Shown here in pieces: positions 5,873 to 6,760 of a stretch of DNA of 6,760 nucleotides (position 1 is the stretch's first letter; the number at the start of each line of letters is the position of its first letter). The notes beneath the pieces were generated by a model. It had not been told where the DNA came from, did no database searches, and saw only the letters and a list, made by a program, of their open reading frames with translations. The translations under genes were made by a program, and so were the position numbers. Source of the stretch: Opitutales bacterium (GTDB lineage: Bacteria; Verrucomicrobiota; Verrucomicrobiia; Opitutales; Oceanipulchritudinaceae); NCBI GenBank assembly GCA_007123395.1, contig SKLD01000504.1, positions 1 to 6,760 of the forward strand, written 5' to 3'.

Positions 5873-6409
5873 ATGCTCCATAATCTTTTCAACGCCATTT
5901 CCCTGCGCGAGCGCGTTCTCCTCGCCGCCTTTGTTTGGGTTCTTCTGCTCCTGTGGTTCTCAAGCCTCTGGGGCAACGTCCGCTCCGAGCGTGTGACCTA
6001 CCGTATCCAGCAGAACCGCCTCGAAGACCACAACCGCACCCTCGCGCAGGCCAGCGACGCCGAGCGCGAGCTGGAGCGCGCCCGCGCCGGGCTCGACCCG
6101 CGCCGCACCTTCACCGCCTCGCAGCTCTCCGAACGCCTCGACGGCATCGCCCGCGAAACCGGCGTGAGCTTCACCATCACAAGCCCGAGCACGCAGGAAT
6201 CCGACATTTTCAACTACCATTCCGTGCGCGTTGCCATCCGCCAAGCGCGTATCGAAAATCTTATTCAATTTGACGAGCGTCTCAAACGAGAATCACCCTA
6301 CATTTCCTTGGGTTCCTTTCAGATCACGGCCAACACACGCGATCCCCGTATCCTCGACGCCACCTTCGAACTGTCCTCCTTCGAGCTGAAAGACGCCGCC
6401 ATCAACTAG
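5873..6409 (+). CDS. gspM: Type II secretion inner-membrane protein, GspM-like (PilO-like fold)
   Basis: This 178-residue protein has a short cytoplasmic N-terminus containing LRERVLL, a transmembrane helix at about 15-33, a charged helical stretch likely to form a coiled coil (about 38-73, with repeated Arg/Glu/Leu/Ala), and a small periplasmic alpha/beta domain. That domain shows LSERLDGIARETGVSFTI, a later HSVRVAI strand, and ISLGSFQIT followed by a D-P and a final strand. This is the circular ferredoxin-like pattern of GspM and PilO. GspM pairs with GspL in the assembly platform. The protein is in the usual size range and sits directly after gspL, six bases on. No Shine-Dalgarno is visible, so coupling to gspL is likely. 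A PilO identity is the alternative, but the pseudopilin genes upstream favour GspM. A short AT-rich patch lies near 6245-6310. Confidence 0.75.
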   Translation: MLHNLFNAISLRERVLLAAFVWVLLLLWFSSLWGNVRSERVTYRIQQNRLEDHNRTLAQASDAERELERARAGLDPRRTFTASQLSERLDGIARETGVSFTITSPSTQESDIFNYHSVRVAIRQARIENLIQFDERLKRESPYISLGSFQITANTRDPRILDATFELSSFELKDAAIN

Positions 6410-6432
6410 ACCGCAGAGAAACGAGAAAACCC

Positions 6433-6760
6433 ATGCACACCGAAAACCGAATCCCCGCACGCACCTCCGTATTTGCCGCCGCCCGCCCCGTGTTCGTCTT
6501 CCTCGCCGTCCTTCTTTACGCCCCCTTCGCCGCCGCCCAAGCCCTGCCCGAGGAGAACAATGGCGACGACACCGGCATACCGCCGATTTTCGGCGACGCG
6601 GAACGGGTACCCTCGCCGCCCGTTCGCCCCGGCCCCGAGCCCGCGCAGCGCCAGATCCAGCGTATCCAAGCGGAGCGGCGGCAGGTCGACGAAGCGCCGC
6701 CGGAGTCCAACCTTGTCGACACTGAAGATCCCCGTATGCGCGAAAGCGTGGGCCTCATCC
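6433..6760 (+). CDS. Exported protein N-terminus, probably GspD-type secretin (3' end outside window)
   Basis: An ATG at 6433 opens a frame that stays open to the window edge, giving 109 residues. Residues 1-37 look like a Sec signal peptide: a polar N-region with Arg6, Arg10 and Arg18, a hydrophobic core VFVFLAVLLYAPF (20-32), and a likely cut after AAA35 or AQA37. A long low-complexity linker follows, rich in Pro, Glu, Arg and Gln (about 38-100). The last residues, RMRESVGLI, could be the start of the first secretin N-domain, where a strand of this type often begins. Position right after gspL-gspM in a T2SS operon supports an outer-membrane secretin, but the diagnostic domains lie beyond the window. 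GspC- or GspN-like periplasmic proteins are alternatives. The 23-base gap before it has only a weak GAG seven bases from the ATG. Confidence 0.6.
   Translation, partial: MHTENRIPARTSVFAAARPVFVFLAVLLYAPFAAAQALPEENNGDDTGIPPIFGDAERVPSPPVRPGPEPAQRQIQRIQAERRQVDEAPPESNLVDTEDPRMRESVGLI

Noticed and set aside
6270..6304. TTGACG as a -35 with TACATT as a -10 inside gspM, a possible internal promoter for the last gene.
   Set aside because: The spacer would be 23 bases, outside the range of a sigma-70 promoter.
4574..6409. Reading the gspL-gspM pair as pilN-pilO of a type IV pilus.
   Set aside because: The folds are related, but the adjacent GspH/I/J/K pseudopilins and the large N-terminal cytoplasmic domain fused to the membrane helix favour GspL and GspM. 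PilN normally lacks that domain.

Overview
The window looks like a chromosomal segment from a GC-rich bacterium, most plausibly of the Verrucomicrobiota/PVC group. That placement is an inference. It rests on a PEP-CTERM-tagged surface protein beside a diverged type II secretion (T2SS) gene block, high GC over most of the window, and few Shine-Dalgarno sites. No rRNA, tRNA, CRISPR array or insertion sequence is visible.

Layout: (1) Positions 1-771 hold the 3' part of a gene for an exported protein of unknown function ending in a PEP-CTERM sorting signal. Most of this gene is clearly AT-richer than the rest of the window. (2) Positions 800-837 hold a strong hairpin plus T-tract, probably acting in both directions between two convergent genes. 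(3) An SGNH/GDSL-family hydrolase lies on the minus strand (912-1550). (4) A short divergent intergenic region (1551-1658) is followed by a compact plus-strand operon that runs out of the window. It encodes four pseudopilins (GspH-, GspI-, GspJ- and GspK-like), two inner-membrane platform proteins (GspL- and GspM-like), and the N-terminus of an exported protein that is probably the outer-membrane secretin (GspD-like).

The order H-I-J-K-L-M is the canonical T2SS order and is the strongest support for these assignments, since the individual proteins are diverged. The pseudopilins would form the tip of the periplasmic pseudopilus. GspL and GspM would anchor the cytoplasmic ATPase and assembly platform, and the last gene would supply the outer-membrane pore. 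GspE, GspF and GspG are not in the window.

No clearly new biological system is visible. The points most worth a second look are a 21-codon mini-ORF bridging gspK and gspL, pyrimidine-rich leaders in place of ribosome binding sites, a very long arginine-rich N-terminus and an arginine-rich insertion in the GspK-like protein, a composition break inside the PEP-CTERM gene, and a long Pro/Glu/Arg linker at the start of the presumed secretin.
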